DNA from: Nereocystis luetkeana
Taxonomy: Eukaryota > Sar > Phaeophyceae > Laminariales > Laminariaceae
DNA: 64,000 nt
Assembly: GCA_031213475.1 (NCBI GenBank)
Contig: JARUPZ010000002.1
Span: 6,023,049 to 6,087,048, forward strand
Direction: 5' to 3'
Shown here: piece after piece, positions 21,607 to 32,799 of the stretch
Layout of the letters: each line of letters opens with the position of its first letter
Position numbering within the stretch: the stretch's first letter is position 1
The notes under the pieces: model-generated
The model's input: only the letters and a program-made list of their open reading frames with translations
Told to the model about the DNA's origin: nothing
Database searches by the model: none
Translations under genes and position numbers: made by a program

Positions 21607-24269
21607 ATGACGCCGCCCAAGGGCCGGCGTGTGGCCGCTCTTCCTGGGAGCGCGACGAAGCGTAGGAAAAACGCGAAAGACAAGGCAGAGGCGGCTAACC
21701 TCGCGCTCATGATAAAAGCTCAAGCCAAAAGGATTGAGGTGAGGGAGGCCGCGTGCGATGTACGAGACGCAGAGGCTGCCAAACGAGAGGAACAGCAGTC
21801 CAAGAAGGCTGCCGAACGAGAGGAACGACTGGAAAAGAAGGAGGAGAACCAGGAACAGCAGCGTGTGGCGCTTTCCGCAACGCTTACTGCTCGTGAGGTT
21901 GCTTTGGAGCGGCGAGAGGCGGCGTTTGAGCAGCGCATGAAGGAGGAGGCCCTTGCAAATGCCTTCACGCCTCAGCGACAAACTCGACAGGAAGCCGCAG
22001 CTGTGGTGCGTGATGAGTTGGCTCGTCCTCGCGGCGGACTCTTGGATGCTTCGCAGTCCAAGGACATCCTTCTACTGTACTACGGCCTTGTTCAGTCCGG
22101 CATGGAAGAGAACCCGGCTGTGGCGCGAACAGCAGAGCTCATGCGCGTTGGCAAATCAAAGGTGTTCAAGGTAATTATAGTGTGATAATTGTACGTACGT
22201 AGAGCCATGTATTTTACTTGAATGTTAAAGTGTGCTGATATTTCTCCCAGTCATTGAGACGACCGTCCCTTCCTTTGTACACGGCCGTGTGTGTGTCCCT
22301 TGTCCGCTGCTGTCTGTAGAGAGAGAGAGGGGTGGGATATTGTTTTCGCCATACATTGTTTGTGGTCGCCCTTTCGTACGTGTAGTGGGGTGGCAGTGCC
22401 ACGTGTTGCGTGCCGTCTGTGCCACGCGTTGCGTGCCGTCTGCATTCCTGGTGTACCTGCTGGAGGCCCACGTGTAACACCTGCACATACCGTTCGTAAC
22501 CGCAACCCTTTCGCACCCTCGGTGGAATAGCAGTGCGACCCATTTCGCTACGCCAATTAATATCAATAGTTATGACTCCTTCGTAACCTTACGTTTTGCG
22601 AGGGTGTCGACGACTCTGTACCCTTATAAATCGAGGCCCCCGACAAGTGTAACACCTCGACACGCTTGTTTTGCTTGGCCTCAGTGCGCACCGCCAACTG
22701 CAATATCGCCCGCTCTTGCGCGATTAACAGGTCCGGGCTCATTGGGAGGACCAGAAAGCATTTCTGACGTCGTCGGGAGAGGGGCGAGGCGCAGCGGCCG
22801 CTGAGGACGGGCGGAGAGTGCTCAACTCGGAGCAGTGCGCTAAGCTGCGCGCCTTCATCAGTGCCAAGCACGAAAGCGGAAAGCAGGTTTTCCGACGTAC
22901 CGTAGGCGAATGGATCAAACAAGAGTGCAATGTTGAGATGTCGAACCGCGCGGTAGGAGGGCTGTTGTATAGGCTTCGCTATAGACGCCGCCGAGGAAGG
23001 ATCAAAGTCCCCCCCCTCAACGAGGAGAGGAAGGCCCGAATTCGCCGGTTTCTCGTAGAAATGGGCGGTGCACTTTCTGAAGAGGAAGCCGAAACTGCAG
23101 TGATCGTGTACATGGATGAGAGCTTTGTCCACCAGTTGCACGGTTCTGCCTACTCGTACTTTTTCATGGATGAAGCCGGTGTAGTGCAGGACGGGATGGG
23201 TCGTACGTCGGGCAAGGGCTTGCGAGTGATTATGGTTCATGCCATTACCAAGGACGGTCCGTTGGTCTCTCGTGACGCCGAGGATTTTCCGATCGCTGAA
23301 GGGTGGTTTAAACCTAAGGCTAAGGGGAAGGGCAGACAGGGCCGTGGGGACATGGGTACAGAGGAAACCGCCGAGATGCTTTGGCAGGCCAAAATTGCCA
23401 CGGGGGATTACCATGCTGCCATGACAGACACCATGTTCATGGAGTGGCTCGAGCGACGCCTAACGCCAGCTTTCAAAGCCGCTTTTGGGGACAAAAAAAT
23501 GATCCTTGTCCTCGACAACGCTTCTTACCACCATGGGTATGACTCTGAGGTCGGGGTGCCTGAAACGAACACCAACATGCATAACACAGTTCTGTTGCGC
23601 AAGTATGGGGCGGGAAAAATCACTGTGCAGCGCGAAGAATCCGACCGTAAAGGCGGTAAGAAGGTTGTGACCCGTAACTTCGAGGTACCAGAGTCTGGAT
23701 TGTTCCCGAACTCGAACTCTAAATCTGGCAACGGTGTTACAGGAGCAGAGTTGGCGTTGGCCACTCGGGCATTCTTCCAGCTTCGGCACCCCGAAAAGCT
23801 CATGGAGAAGGTAGAGTCGTTCATGCACAGGCACAATTGGGAGTTGATCTGGACCCCGCCATACATGCCGACCTTTCAGCCCATTGAGCTGTTCTGGCAG
23901 CACGGCAAGCAATATGTCAGTTTTAATTTCGAGACGAAGCGCAACATGGCGCAGGTCTGGGAACAGGTCCGGAAGGGTTGGTATGGAGACAGCACGTGGA
24001 AAGGGCAGGAGGGAGGTTGGAAAGCGGCGAACTGTAGCAAGTTGGTTGAACACGCAATCAAGGAGATGGATAAGTGGGTCGTAAACGACCCCGTCCTGAG
24101 CGGCAGCATGCGCGCCCTTGTGGTTCCCCAGTCGTACTTGGGTTGTGCCCCTGGATACAAAGGGGTTAACAACGATGACGGGGTTGAGGCCGAGGAGGCG
24201 CTTGAGCTATCAGGGGAGTTTTTGGAGTTTATGGGCGATGGGGACGCGGACGAGGATGCGCTCGTTTGA
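21607..24269 (+). CDS. DDE transposase (Tc1/mariner-IS630, DDE_3 type), two exons
   Basis: Exon 1 (21607-22170) starts at an ATG and encodes 188 residues: a basic N-terminus, a long Glu/Lys/Arg coiled coil (about 30-125) and the start of a helix-turn-helix. Exon 2 (22731-24269) joins in phase, giving about 700 residues. A second HTH-like stretch (VFRRTVGEWIKQECN) precedes the catalytic core. The candidate triad is Asp317 in VYMDESF, Asp450 in LVLDNASYHHG and Glu574 in PTFQPIELFW. The second Asp and the Glu are 123 residues apart, against 34-39 in typical members, so about 90 residues, including a Lys/Arg/Gly-rich part, are inserted in the RNase H fold. The C-terminus is acidic. It should cut and paste the element at TA. 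Confidence 0.8.
22171..22730 (+). other. Predicted spliceosomal intron in the transposase gene
   Basis: The first ORF ends four codons after AAG|GTAATTATAG, and the second becomes open after GATTAACAG|GTCC. Removing 560 bp with GT-AG ends joins the frames in phase 0 (VFK to VRAHW), extending the downstream protein 29 codons above its first apparent start. Not proven without RNA. Confidence 0.7.
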
Positions 24270-24399
24270 CGTACACTTCGGTTGGCTTGTTTTATTGGCG
24301 CTGGTGTACGCTATACTGTATGTGGCATAATCAACATTTTAAACATCAGCTGTGCTTCTTGTTTTTGTGGCGGAGCCGCGGTATATCTGCGGTTATTTA

Positions 24400-25200
24400 C
24401 AGCTGTTGTTCGTCGAAAAAATACAAGGATTTGCTGAGCACCAGCAAAAACTGAACGAAATGAGCCCTGGCGCAAGGCTATAAGGGTAAGACGCGCACGT
24501 TGCAGGCCTTATGGCCTCAGTAGACCAGTTCTTGATCGCTTGCCATTTCTGTTGTTCCCAAATCGTCACGCGAACCACGCGGTCATTTTGAGCTATCGTT
24601 TGTGACGAACAACAAAAAATTGGGTGATGTGCAGAAAAATGAAACGAAATGCTCACTGCCACCAGGCTAAGGATAAGACGCGCACATTGGGAATTGTACT
24701 TTTTATGATATAAATAGCTAACAACTGACTATTTTTTCATTTTGTTTTGTTCACCATCTCCGCGTTGTCCTTGCGGTCATTTGAAGCTATTGTTTCCATA
24801 TATCAGAGCAGCATTGGGCGATTTAGGGTATAATATAGACGAAATTTCCTCTCTGCGCCGGGTTAAGATTTGCCGCGGGAAATATACAAATAACACCAAA
24901 CCTCAACACCAACGACATTTTTTTTATTTTTTTAGATGTAATCGGCACCGCTCGGCTCGTGCGGTCAGTTCAAGCTCTTATGCATCGCCAAATACGAATA
25001 ATTGATGTAGTTACCGCCTGCTGATGGGGCTTCCCCCCGGCTCGGCGAGGTTAAGGTTAACTCCCGAAAACATAGTAAAAACACGATAACGTTTCCATTT
25101 TTTTTTTTTTTTGCAAAATTCGTTTTGCATCGTAACCCAAATGCACATGCGGTCCATATAAGCCATAGTGTGTGTTTTTCGTACAATTTCCAAGAGGGCT
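24400..25200. repeat. Degenerate ~190-bp subterminal repeats of the transposon
   Basis: The box GCGGTCATTTTGAGCTAT or a variant recurs near 24580, 24773, 24961 and 25148, about 190 bp apart. Other shared boxes include AAGACGCGCAC at 24488 and 24677. Subterminal repeats of this kind can bind transposase; that role is inferred. No gene lies in 24270-25208. Confidence 0.55.
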
Positions 25201-25208
25201 ATGACCCA

Positions 25209-25235
25209 GGTCCTACTAATTATGAGCCCCCGTAA
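25209..25235 (-). repeat. Right terminal inverted repeat of the transposon
   Basis: Reverse complement begins TTACGGGGGCTCATAATTAG, with TA at 25236-25237 as target duplication. Confidence 0.85.
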
Positions 25236-25435
25236 TAGTCATTGTGCTATCGCTGAGAAGGGAGGTGAAGGTGAGTCCCTCCCTGAGAATTGGATGCTGT
25301 GGCGTTTCCAGGGGTTTAATGAGTTCGTATGCTGTTGAATGTTCTGGGGTCCGGGCTTGTGGCGAGGTGAGCGCCCCGTGGATCGCGTGTTTTGTCGGGA
25401 TTGGGGGGGCGGTTTGTGTTTACCCCGGTACATAA

Positions 25436-26093
25436 GCGGCAATAGATGCTATAGCATCGTAACATTTTCAAGTTCGATGCACGCAGATGCAGTCGCAGTC
25501 GTGACCGCCGTAGCAGCCACGACCGACGTCGCAGGAGCGCCACGCGGGAGCGCAACCGTAGTAGCAGCAACCGAGTACATAAACGGGAACCCGCGGGACG
25601 GGGGGAAATCAGGGCCACCGCCGCCGCCGCCGCGAAGGAAGCGCAAACAGCCGGCTCAGCAGAAGGAGAAGGAGGAGGAAAAGAAGGAACAGCATCAGGC
25701 GCAGCAACTGCATCATCATCAGCAGCAGCAACAGCAGCCATAGCAACGGAAGCAACAGCAGCAACAGCGGCAGCAACAGCAACAGCAGCACCCTAACAGC
25801 AGCACCAGCCGCAGCAGTGCCGGCAACAGCAGCAGCAACAACAGCAGTACCAGCAACAGCAGCCGTAGCCGCAGCCGCAACAGCAGCAACGCCCGGCAGA
25901 AAGGAGAAACTGAAGGCGTAGGAGCCGCGTCACTAGAATCGGGGATGTCCATACCTGGCCGAAGCTAGTTGAGTGTCGAACGGATAAGGAAGGACTCGGC
26001 AGCTGGTTCGTCGGGGAAGTGGAGGAGGAGTTGCCCACGCTGTCACCGGGTAGTGGTCGGGATACCCGCTGTGCGCTGACGATACTTATTCGT
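25436..26093 (+). pseudogene. RS/Q-rich 3' module of LTR-B, plus copy
   Basis: Matches 659-1180 in reverse complement: a CAG-rich block (25640-25890) followed by a tail leading to the polypurine tract. Stops interrupt all frames. No domain is recognised. Confidence 0.4.
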
Positions 26094-26106
26094 CGGGCAG
26101 GGGGGG
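26094..26106 (+). promoter_or_regulatory. Polypurine tract of the plus-strand LTR-B copy
   Basis: GGGCAGGGGGG abuts the LTR start TGTTACAGCGC. Confidence 0.7.
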
Positions 26107-26815
26107 TGTTACAGCGCTACGGGCTCCAGGAGTCGCCAAGGAGGGCGACAAGGTATTATGTGATGTACGTCGACTGACCTGACCAGTGACGTATAGAGGG
26201 TGCATCGTGTAAGACAGCGAAAAGGCTGTAGGGTGGCTCGCTGTCATATCGATGTAGGAATACAATGGAGTATCCCCGGCGGGGGAAGCCATTGTCTGGG
26301 TCATGGAAACCCCGTATCGGCTGTAGTGGTCGATACGCGTGCTCTGTGGCGCTACCTGGGGTTTAGTCAATGCCACCAAAGAACGGAAGAAACAAGTCAA
26401 ACCACATCCCGTTCACACGCGGTGCATGAGTATTGCCTGTCACTTGCCTGTCTGTTAATCCCACGTCGCATTTGCTGAGCAATACCAGCACTCGACTCCG
26501 TGGCGGATAAATACCGCCACTCGACTTGGTTGCGTCTGGCCACCTCGTGGCGAGAAAGCAACACTCGACTCAGTGGCGGATAAATACCGCCACTCGACTC
26601 CGTGGCGTCTGGCCACCTCGTGTCCAGAGCGCAACACTCGACGCCGTGGCGGATAAATACCTTCACTCGACTCCGTGGCGTCCGGCCACCTCGTGGCCAG
26701 AGAGGATTTAGGAGCGAGGTACGGAGGAAATCTCCATCAGGACTCTCTCAACGAACGACAACAGCTGGCTATCGAGGTGAGACCGACCCGATAGCGGCCC
26801 CAAGAGGAGGCAAGC
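26107..26815 (+). repeat. LTR-B, 3' LTR with internal expansion
   Basis: Homologous to 646-106 in reverse complement. It is about 170 bp longer because a segment containing CACTCGACTCCGTGGCG and GGCGGATAAATACCGCCAC is repeated several times (26490-26700). The expected CTGTAACA end has decayed or been deleted after 26808. Confidence 0.75.
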
Positions 26816-27360
26816 TAAAGCACTTCGACTCGCACCATTCACGCTTTTTTATCAATGTTGTCTTTTTTTGTACCAGTACGTCCACCTCGCTTTTACCCAA
26901 GGCGAAGAGTTTGGGCGCGCTTATACGCATGGTGTGCGATTGTACCTTAACATTTCACAGCTACTCCCAATCCTGGGGAGTAAAGAAAATTATGTTCGAG
27001 AGAATACTGCTGCTGCTGTAGGTACTTTGCACGCTCGCAGTATTTCGTTTATTTTGTACTACTCAAGATACTGGGAGTATTCGCAGTATTTTGAGTTTTT
27101 GTACTCCTCCTACTTCAGATACTACTGCGTATACTTTCGGGCTCGCACATATTCGGGGTTCGCTACTGCTGCTGTCTGTCGTGGATGCTCCCTGTTGTGC
27201 TTCAAGTATATCAGGATTCCGTATCGCGAGTAATGCAAGTACTAGTCTAGCAGTATTTCGTCCGCCGGTAGTGTTTGTAGTGCTTCTGCGAGTACTCGAA
27301 GTAGTACCAAAATACCCTCAATATTCCCAGTATACTTCGACCGTCAGCGCACACTCTGTC
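26816..27360. other. Unassigned stretch with AGTACTCG-like motifs
   Basis: No gene is recognised. From 27000 to 27340 the sequence is rich in degenerate AGTATT and AGTACTC motifs, giving Tyr/Ser-rich open frames; this looks like diverged simple repeat. A similar flavour is seen at 33380-33720. Confidence 0.4.
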
Positions 27361-27672
27361 TAGCGATTTTCTTTTCTTTTACGGACTTGCCCTGACTCGA
27401 TGTCCGGGCGATCAGAACATCATCATTCTGTCTAGAACTGTTGATATTCTGATCAAAGTGGCTCTGTCTAGAGCAACTGCTATTTTCTTCCGTCTCGGTA
27501 GTGCCCTGTGCCCAAGGGGTCTCCCCTGGGCAAAGGGCTGGCAGCTTAACAAAATCCTGTCTAGGATGGCCGTTGTTCTGCGACTCGTTACTCTGTCTAG
27601 ATATTTTCTTTTCGTTTACGGACTTGCCCCGACTTGAGATCTGGGCGATCGGGACATCATCATTCTGTCTAG
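27361..27672 (-). repeat. 234-bp repeat family, about 1.3 units
   Basis: Same family as 46320-47320, reverse orientation (TCTGTCTAGA boxes, CCCTGACTCGA, GGGCAAAGGGCTGGCAG). It abuts the LTR-A at 27673. Confidence 0.7.
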
Positions 27673-28233
27673 TGTTACAGCAGGGTACAGCTCTCAGACT
27701 CTAAAGAAGACCCGCGCTCGTTAGATCTCTGAGGCTGACTGACCTGCTGGGTGGGAGTTCGAGAAGTACCTTCGTGCAGTAATGATCGGGTCACGCAGAG
27801 AGTGAATCGATGCAATGCAGTAGTTGCAAGTAGCCAGAGTGAGCAATAGAACAGGAACCACAGACACGATGACGGGCACGACCGGCAAGGAAGGGCCCAA
27901 GGGGCTGGGGATCGAAAGGACAGGTATCACAGATCACTTGGCTTTGACTTTCTTTCTCTACTTGGTGGTGTTTAGTAAACACCGGGCTGTTCCGTGACCT
28001 CGTTACTGGTTCTTTACACGTAACTGAAGGCGTTCCCACACCGGGGATCCTCCCTGCCCCTATAAGATCCACCCTGAGGATGCTGACCAAAGCTTGCCCT
28101 CTGTCTATCCAATAGACCCGACGCGTGACACTGATCAGGACAGTTGTCCCGCGCCGTATTATCCTCCCCACAGCGCTGGTCACGACAGTCGCAGCGCTCT
28201 GAACCTCCTACCCTGGCGCCACTCGCTGTAACA
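27673..28233 (-). repeat. LTR-A, 3' LTR of a minus-strand element
   Basis: 561 bp, ends TGTTACAG and CTGTAACA, with the C-rich complement of a polypurine tract (28234-28246) on its right. It contains the 130-codon open frame (28183 to 27791, minus) shared by four LTR-A copies. Confidence 0.85.
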
Positions 28234-28419
28234 CCCCCCCTTCCCGACGCATGACGATCGTCGGCACAAAGCGGGCATCCCAGTACTTGCCCGGCGATAG
28301 CGCGTGCGCTTTCCTTGGTCGGCCCAACGTTTGTAGCACCCCCCAAGCGGGCAATACGATCATAAATGCTGCAGAGCGTTCACCTTCCATCTCCGCACCT
28401 CGCCGTCGCCTCGATGTTG

Positions 28420-28740
28420 CTGCCCGTCTCCTTCCTCAGTGTCGCCTCCAGACGGTGGTGAGAAGAGCTGCGATCTTGGACTTCGTCCAGACGTTCTTCA
28501 GCATTCCTCGTCCCATCCCTCGCCGTCGACCCGATGATGCTGCAGCACCTTTCCTTTCCGTGATATTGCCCTTGGACGGTGGTAAGAAGTTTCGGACCTG
28601 ACCTTCGTCCAGATATTCTTCAGCATTCCTCCGTCCATCGCTGTCGGCTTGATGTTGCAGAGTCTCTCCTTCCCGCGGTGCTGACCGTAGACGCTGTTGA
28701 GAAGAGCGGCGGACTTGACCCCCGTACATTCTTCACGACT
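28420..28740 (-). repeat. 116-121-bp tandem repeat (LTR-A 3' module)
   Basis: About 2.5 units of the repeat described at 16920-17510, on the minus strand. Its frames are open but without a recognisable domain. Confidence 0.7.
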
Positions 28741-29070
28741 TGTAGCTCCCAGCGCCCCATCTGTAGAACACGCTCGGAGCATGTCCTCACCTGTGAAAAA
28801 TATGTTTTTCTTCCTGCCTCATCTGCATCTGAGTGAGGTGGGGGCTCACCTGCATCTGAGGTGGGGGGCCCCTCTCGAAGGCCTCCATCTGCATTTTGAC
28901 AATAATCTTCACGTTTACTGTTTCGGCCCCGGCATCTTCAGCTTCGCCTGCATGGATTCCACTGCACGCTACTATCGTCCTACCATACCACCTCACCTTT
29001 AACTGAAACTTTACAGAGTTTTGCCAGTCCATAATCGTGGGCTATACGTGGCCACACTACCCAAACACTG

Positions 29071-29366
29071 CGGTGATTGTCCACGTTGCCCCTCCCTGTA
29101 TGTCTGCTCGCTTGATAGTCTAACCTGTGGTGACGGCCCACCGCTTGGTACCCAAATATACTTGCGTACTGGACTGTCGATATTGCAAAAGTTCACGTAC
29201 CTTTGGCAAACGTGCATGCGGTGATTGCCCACGTTGCCCCTCTTTAAATATCTGCGCGCTTGATAGTCTAACCTTTAGTAACGGCCCACAGCTTGGTACC
29301 CAAATATACTTGCATACTGGACTGCCGATATTGCGAAACTTCACGTACCTTTGGCAGACGTTTCAA
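29071..29366. repeat. 148-bp tandem repeat, two units
   Basis: CGGTGATTG starts units at 29071 and 29219. Each contains GCGCTTGATAGTCTAACC and GCTTGGTACCCAAATATACT. Three units lie at 49972-50413 and one at 16430-16570. Confidence 0.85.
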
Positions 29367-31160
29367 CCTGCGCAGTGGACTGTGTCGATGATGCCACCAC
29401 TCACTTACCTTCGCCAGAGGTTTCTCACTGTGCCTTCCTTCACCAACACTTTCTGCGTATATTAGCATTAATCTACCACTCTGAAGTACGTCCGGATGTC
29501 TCTTAGTCTCTTGATACGTATTATCACGTTCTGACTTATCGATTACCCTCGATCGTGCGTAATACGGGGTTTATATGACATACGCCTACCTTTTGGCGAT
29601 TATCTCAAACTTCTCTGCAATGAAAGTAGGGACTTCTGGCGAATGTGGAGCTGGTTGTATGTATGAGTTCGTCACGGACGTGCTGTAGGAAGTTCATGAT
29701 GAGTCCTCTTTCTACTCCCTCCTCCTGATGTAGAGTTGTACTCGGTATCCTTCGAGTGTTTCGTCTTTCATGCACTAGACAAAGTTATTATTCGATTCCG
29801 AGTGACTGCATTCGATTTCGAGTGACTACATCGTTCGAATTTCTTCTCCCTCCTCCTGATGTAGAGTTCTGCTTGGTATCCTTCGAGTATTTCGACTTTC
29901 TGGCACTAGCCAAAGCTATTATCCGCTCCTGAGTGACTACATCGTTTGAAGGTACTGGCGTTCACGCCACTTTGACTCACGGCCACTTCTAAATTGCTTC
30001 CAAGTATTGTATCTGTTGAGATATTGAGCTAATGTGAGGGGCTCAGGAACTTCTGGTGCCCCCCTACTGTGGGATGGCTCACTACCCAGGGTAACTATTT
30101 ATTCCGAGTAAGTAAGTCGTTTGAAGGTACTGACGTTTACCACTTCGACTTGCGGGCCCTTCTAAATTGCTTCCAAATATTTTATCTGTTGAGATATTGA
30201 GCTAATGTGAGGGGCTCAGGAACTTCTGGTGCACCCCCACTGTGGGATGGCTCACTAGCCAGGGTAACTATTTTATTCCAAGTAAGTATGTCGTTTCAAG
30301 GTACTGACGTTTACGCCACCCCCCCAGCACGAACAGTGTCCACTGATGTGACATTTTCGTGCTCAAACAAATCATGAGTCCTCAAACGTCGTTCATCCAC
30401 AACCACTTCCGGATCGTACCCCTTGCATGACGGTTTTTGTGGAGGTAGATGTAGAAAGGTGGTGACGAACACCCCCCCAGAACGGAAACTACCTACCGCC
30501 TATTGGCATTCCAATCACACCTCTCGATTCGTTCCTTCAACACTGGGCCACCATACTTGGAGCCTCGAAAAGCAGGGCATCCTGTTAGGTTGCGCAGATC
30601 ATACCAAAGCTTGTCACGTTCCATCTCGGTCATGGGTCTCACAAATGTGTACCTGTGGGTGGTGCAGCGAAATGCACATGCACTCGTCCCTTTGGACATC
30701 TGGGCATTTAAACGTTATCATACCTGGTATAGTCCTCATGCACGTCTTATGAGACGTACAAGTATCTGAATAATAACTGAATCTGTGTGAACAATCCCCA
30801 AAGCCTGGGTATTATCACGAAAACGTTTAGCAACACACTATGGTCTGTATCCTACTGATGTTGGGTTTAGGAGCCTGGTCGGTCGTGATATTTGCATAGC
30901 TGCGTCGAACTATACCACTCTCGTAGCTGGGTTCTAGGTCTGACTTGCCTCCCATTCAACTGTCACTGATATTGTGCCATCGTTGCGATCAAAGCTGTGG
31001 TCACCTGGATCACACTATGATGATAACATTTGTTTCCAACATCAGTCATGCAATTTAGCATTTCTGCAACCGTTCTTCTCCGACCAGGCGGATCACATGA
31101 TACTCGGATACGGACGACAAAATAGTGATGTGTGGTACGCTCAACAACCACGCTCGCCTT

Positions 31161-32558
31161 CGCAAACTGCCGTTTCACGGGGGCCGCAGCGTCAAGGAGC
31201 AGTCCGAAGAAGTCGTTGATGTCACGGTTAGCGGCGAAAATCACGCGACCTCGCACTGCCTGCTGCTTCGGCAGAAGCGAGTTGAAGTGCGTAGTCATGT
31301 ACGCGATGAGTGTCTTGGCCATGATCTTAAACTCCTCGATTAGACAATCCCTCCTGCCCTGCGACAGGCCACCTGTTGACTCTGCGTCCCCCTGTTGGAT
31401 GACCTTAACGAGGACATTGACGAACGTCTGGAAATGAACCTCCACGTACGGGACACTGCCAAGGTTCCTTGTTCTACCGGGGGCGAGAAGGCGTCGACAT
31501 CAATGTTGGCTAATGGGGGGGTGATCATGCCGAGAAGGCGCTGGCTGGGATCCGCGATGTACCTGATCGTATGGGCGAAATCACCTGTCAACATTGAGGG
31601 AACAAACAGACCACCGCGCAGCACATACATCGATGCTGCTCCTGCTTCTTGCCACATCCTGGTGCTGCGCTTCGCGGCATCTGCGGCCATGGTGCGCGCC
31701 GCGTGCTCCATTTGACCCAAAAGGCTCCCCGCCCCGCCTCATGGCTGCACCGCTGGTCCTCCCGGCCACCACTGTCCCGGGTACTGCACGCTCGGATGGT
31801 GAAAAAATTGCGCGTGTGGTGCGGCATGCAGTACGGCTGCGGATGCTGCGTCTGCAACTGCTGCTGCTGCTGTTGCTGCGGCCAGTACGTGAGTGGAGGG
31901 ACTGCCGGGTGCGATTGTTGCTGTTGTGGGGGCGGCGGCGGGGGTGCTGGATGCGGCTGCTGTTGTTGCTGTTCCTGCGGTAGATGTCCCATCGGCAGGG
32001 CTGGAAGCTCGAACAGCTGTGGTTGCCAGTGTTGCTGCTGTTGTTGATGCTGACCTTGCTGGTGTGGCTGCTGCTGATGCTGCTGCTGCGACGGTGCTGT
32101 CCCATCGGCAGGGCTGGAAGCTCGAACAGCTGTGGTTGCCAGTGTTGCTGCTGTAGTTGATGCTGACCTTACTGGTGTGGCTGTTGCTGATGTTGCTGCT
32201 GCGACGGTGCTTCCTGCTGTTGTTGCTGCTGCGACAGTGACTGCTGCGGCTGCTGGTGCTGCTGCTTTTGCGGCTGGTGCTGTTGCTGCTGCTGCTGCTG
32301 AGCTTGGGGTTGGTCTTGCGGGCTCGGCTGAAAGCGTTCGATCAGAAGATTCAGAGCTTCCAGCAGCAACTCCTGCAGAGTTGACTTTACGATCGCTCCC
32401 GCCCCACGTTGGGCGCCTCCCGCCCAGCTTCCGGCGCCTCCCTCTCCAGCCTCGCCTCTGGTAACGTCTCCCCCGCCCTCGTCACTGGCGGCGTCTGCGT
32501 CGTTTCTGGTTGTCATTGCTGCGGCATACGTCGTGCGACGTTTTCCGTTCTTCGTCAT
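31161..32558 (-). pseudogene. Element F Gag-like protein, copy 2 (N-terminal and central parts)
   Basis: The ATG at 32558 (minus) opens a frame that reads TKNGKRRTTYAAAMTTRND, an acidic Asp/Glu/Gly stretch, a helical STLQELLLEALNLLIERF segment and a long Gln-rich region (about 32330-31850). After frame changes the central domain follows (31720-31165; HTIRYIADPSQRLLGM, VKVIQQGDAESTGG, RDINDFFGLLLDAAAP). A frameshift lies near 31450. The zinc finger and C-terminus are missing because the copy is fused to LTR-A segment C at 31160. This copy best shows the N-terminus. Confidence 0.55.
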
Positions 32559-32795
32559 CCTGCGCATGCAAAAAAAACGCTCCAAGCCTGTATGTATATC
32601 ATTGCTCGTATTTGGCTACTATTTTCTCGCGTTCTGCCTGCTTTTTCTGTCGCTGGTTCTCCCCCTCTGCTTGGGGCACGGACTCCGACCAGGTACCCTC
32701 ATCCATAATCCACTTCCCATATGACACATTGTAATGCCCCCCAATTCTTATCAACGGCTTTTTAACAAACTCCATATTCGCTTCGAATATTTTAA
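32559..32795 (-). pseudogene. Element F 5' ORF (IFEANVEFVKK-type), copy 2
   Basis: The minus frame 32832-32599 reads IFEANMEFVKKPLIRIGGHY, then VSYGKWIMDEGTWSE and a Gln/Glu/Lys-rich tail. Versions occur at 36554-36750, 18963-18760 and 46140-46000 with different upstream neighbours, so sequence near 32795 (TTAAAATATTCGAAGCG) is taken as the F 5' end. No family is recognised. Confidence 0.45.
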
Positions 32796-32799
32796 CTGC

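Larger units (their letters stand above)
20969..25235 (+). mobile_element. Tc1/mariner-like DNA transposon, complete
   Basis: The 4,267-bp element has 27-bp terminal inverted repeats (20969-20995, 25209-25235) matching at about 25 of 27 positions and beginning TTACGGRGGCTCATAATTAG. It is flanked by TA on both sides (20967-20968, 25236-25237), the classic target duplication of this superfamily. It encodes one transposase with an apparent intron and carries repeats in the right subterminal part. It sits inside an LTR-B copy. Both coding exons are open, so it may be recently active or active. Confidence 0.85.
28234..31160 (-). mobile_element. Internal 3' half of an LTR-A element, minus orientation
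   Basis: Reading leftward from 31160: part of segment C (31160-30960), the 30770-30330 block, minisatellite vestiges (30320-29940), the 146-148-bp repeat (29366-29071), 24-bp repeats, the 116-121-bp repeat (28740-28420) and the polypurine tract. The right edge is a junction with F Gag. No gene is supported, and no 5' LTR is seen for this copy. Confidence 0.65.

Noticed and set aside
21346-21981. Long minus-strand ORF over transposase exon 1
   Set aside because: Overlaps the coiled-coil exon; Leu/Phe-rich antisense of a Glu/Lys-rich sequence.
25316-26038. Minus-strand Leu/Cys-rich ORFs
   Set aside because: Antisense of the CAG-rich LTR-B 3' module.
28420-30320. CRISPR-like array
   Set aside because: Repeats are directly adjacent, degenerate and without unique spacers of constant length; the context is an LTR element.
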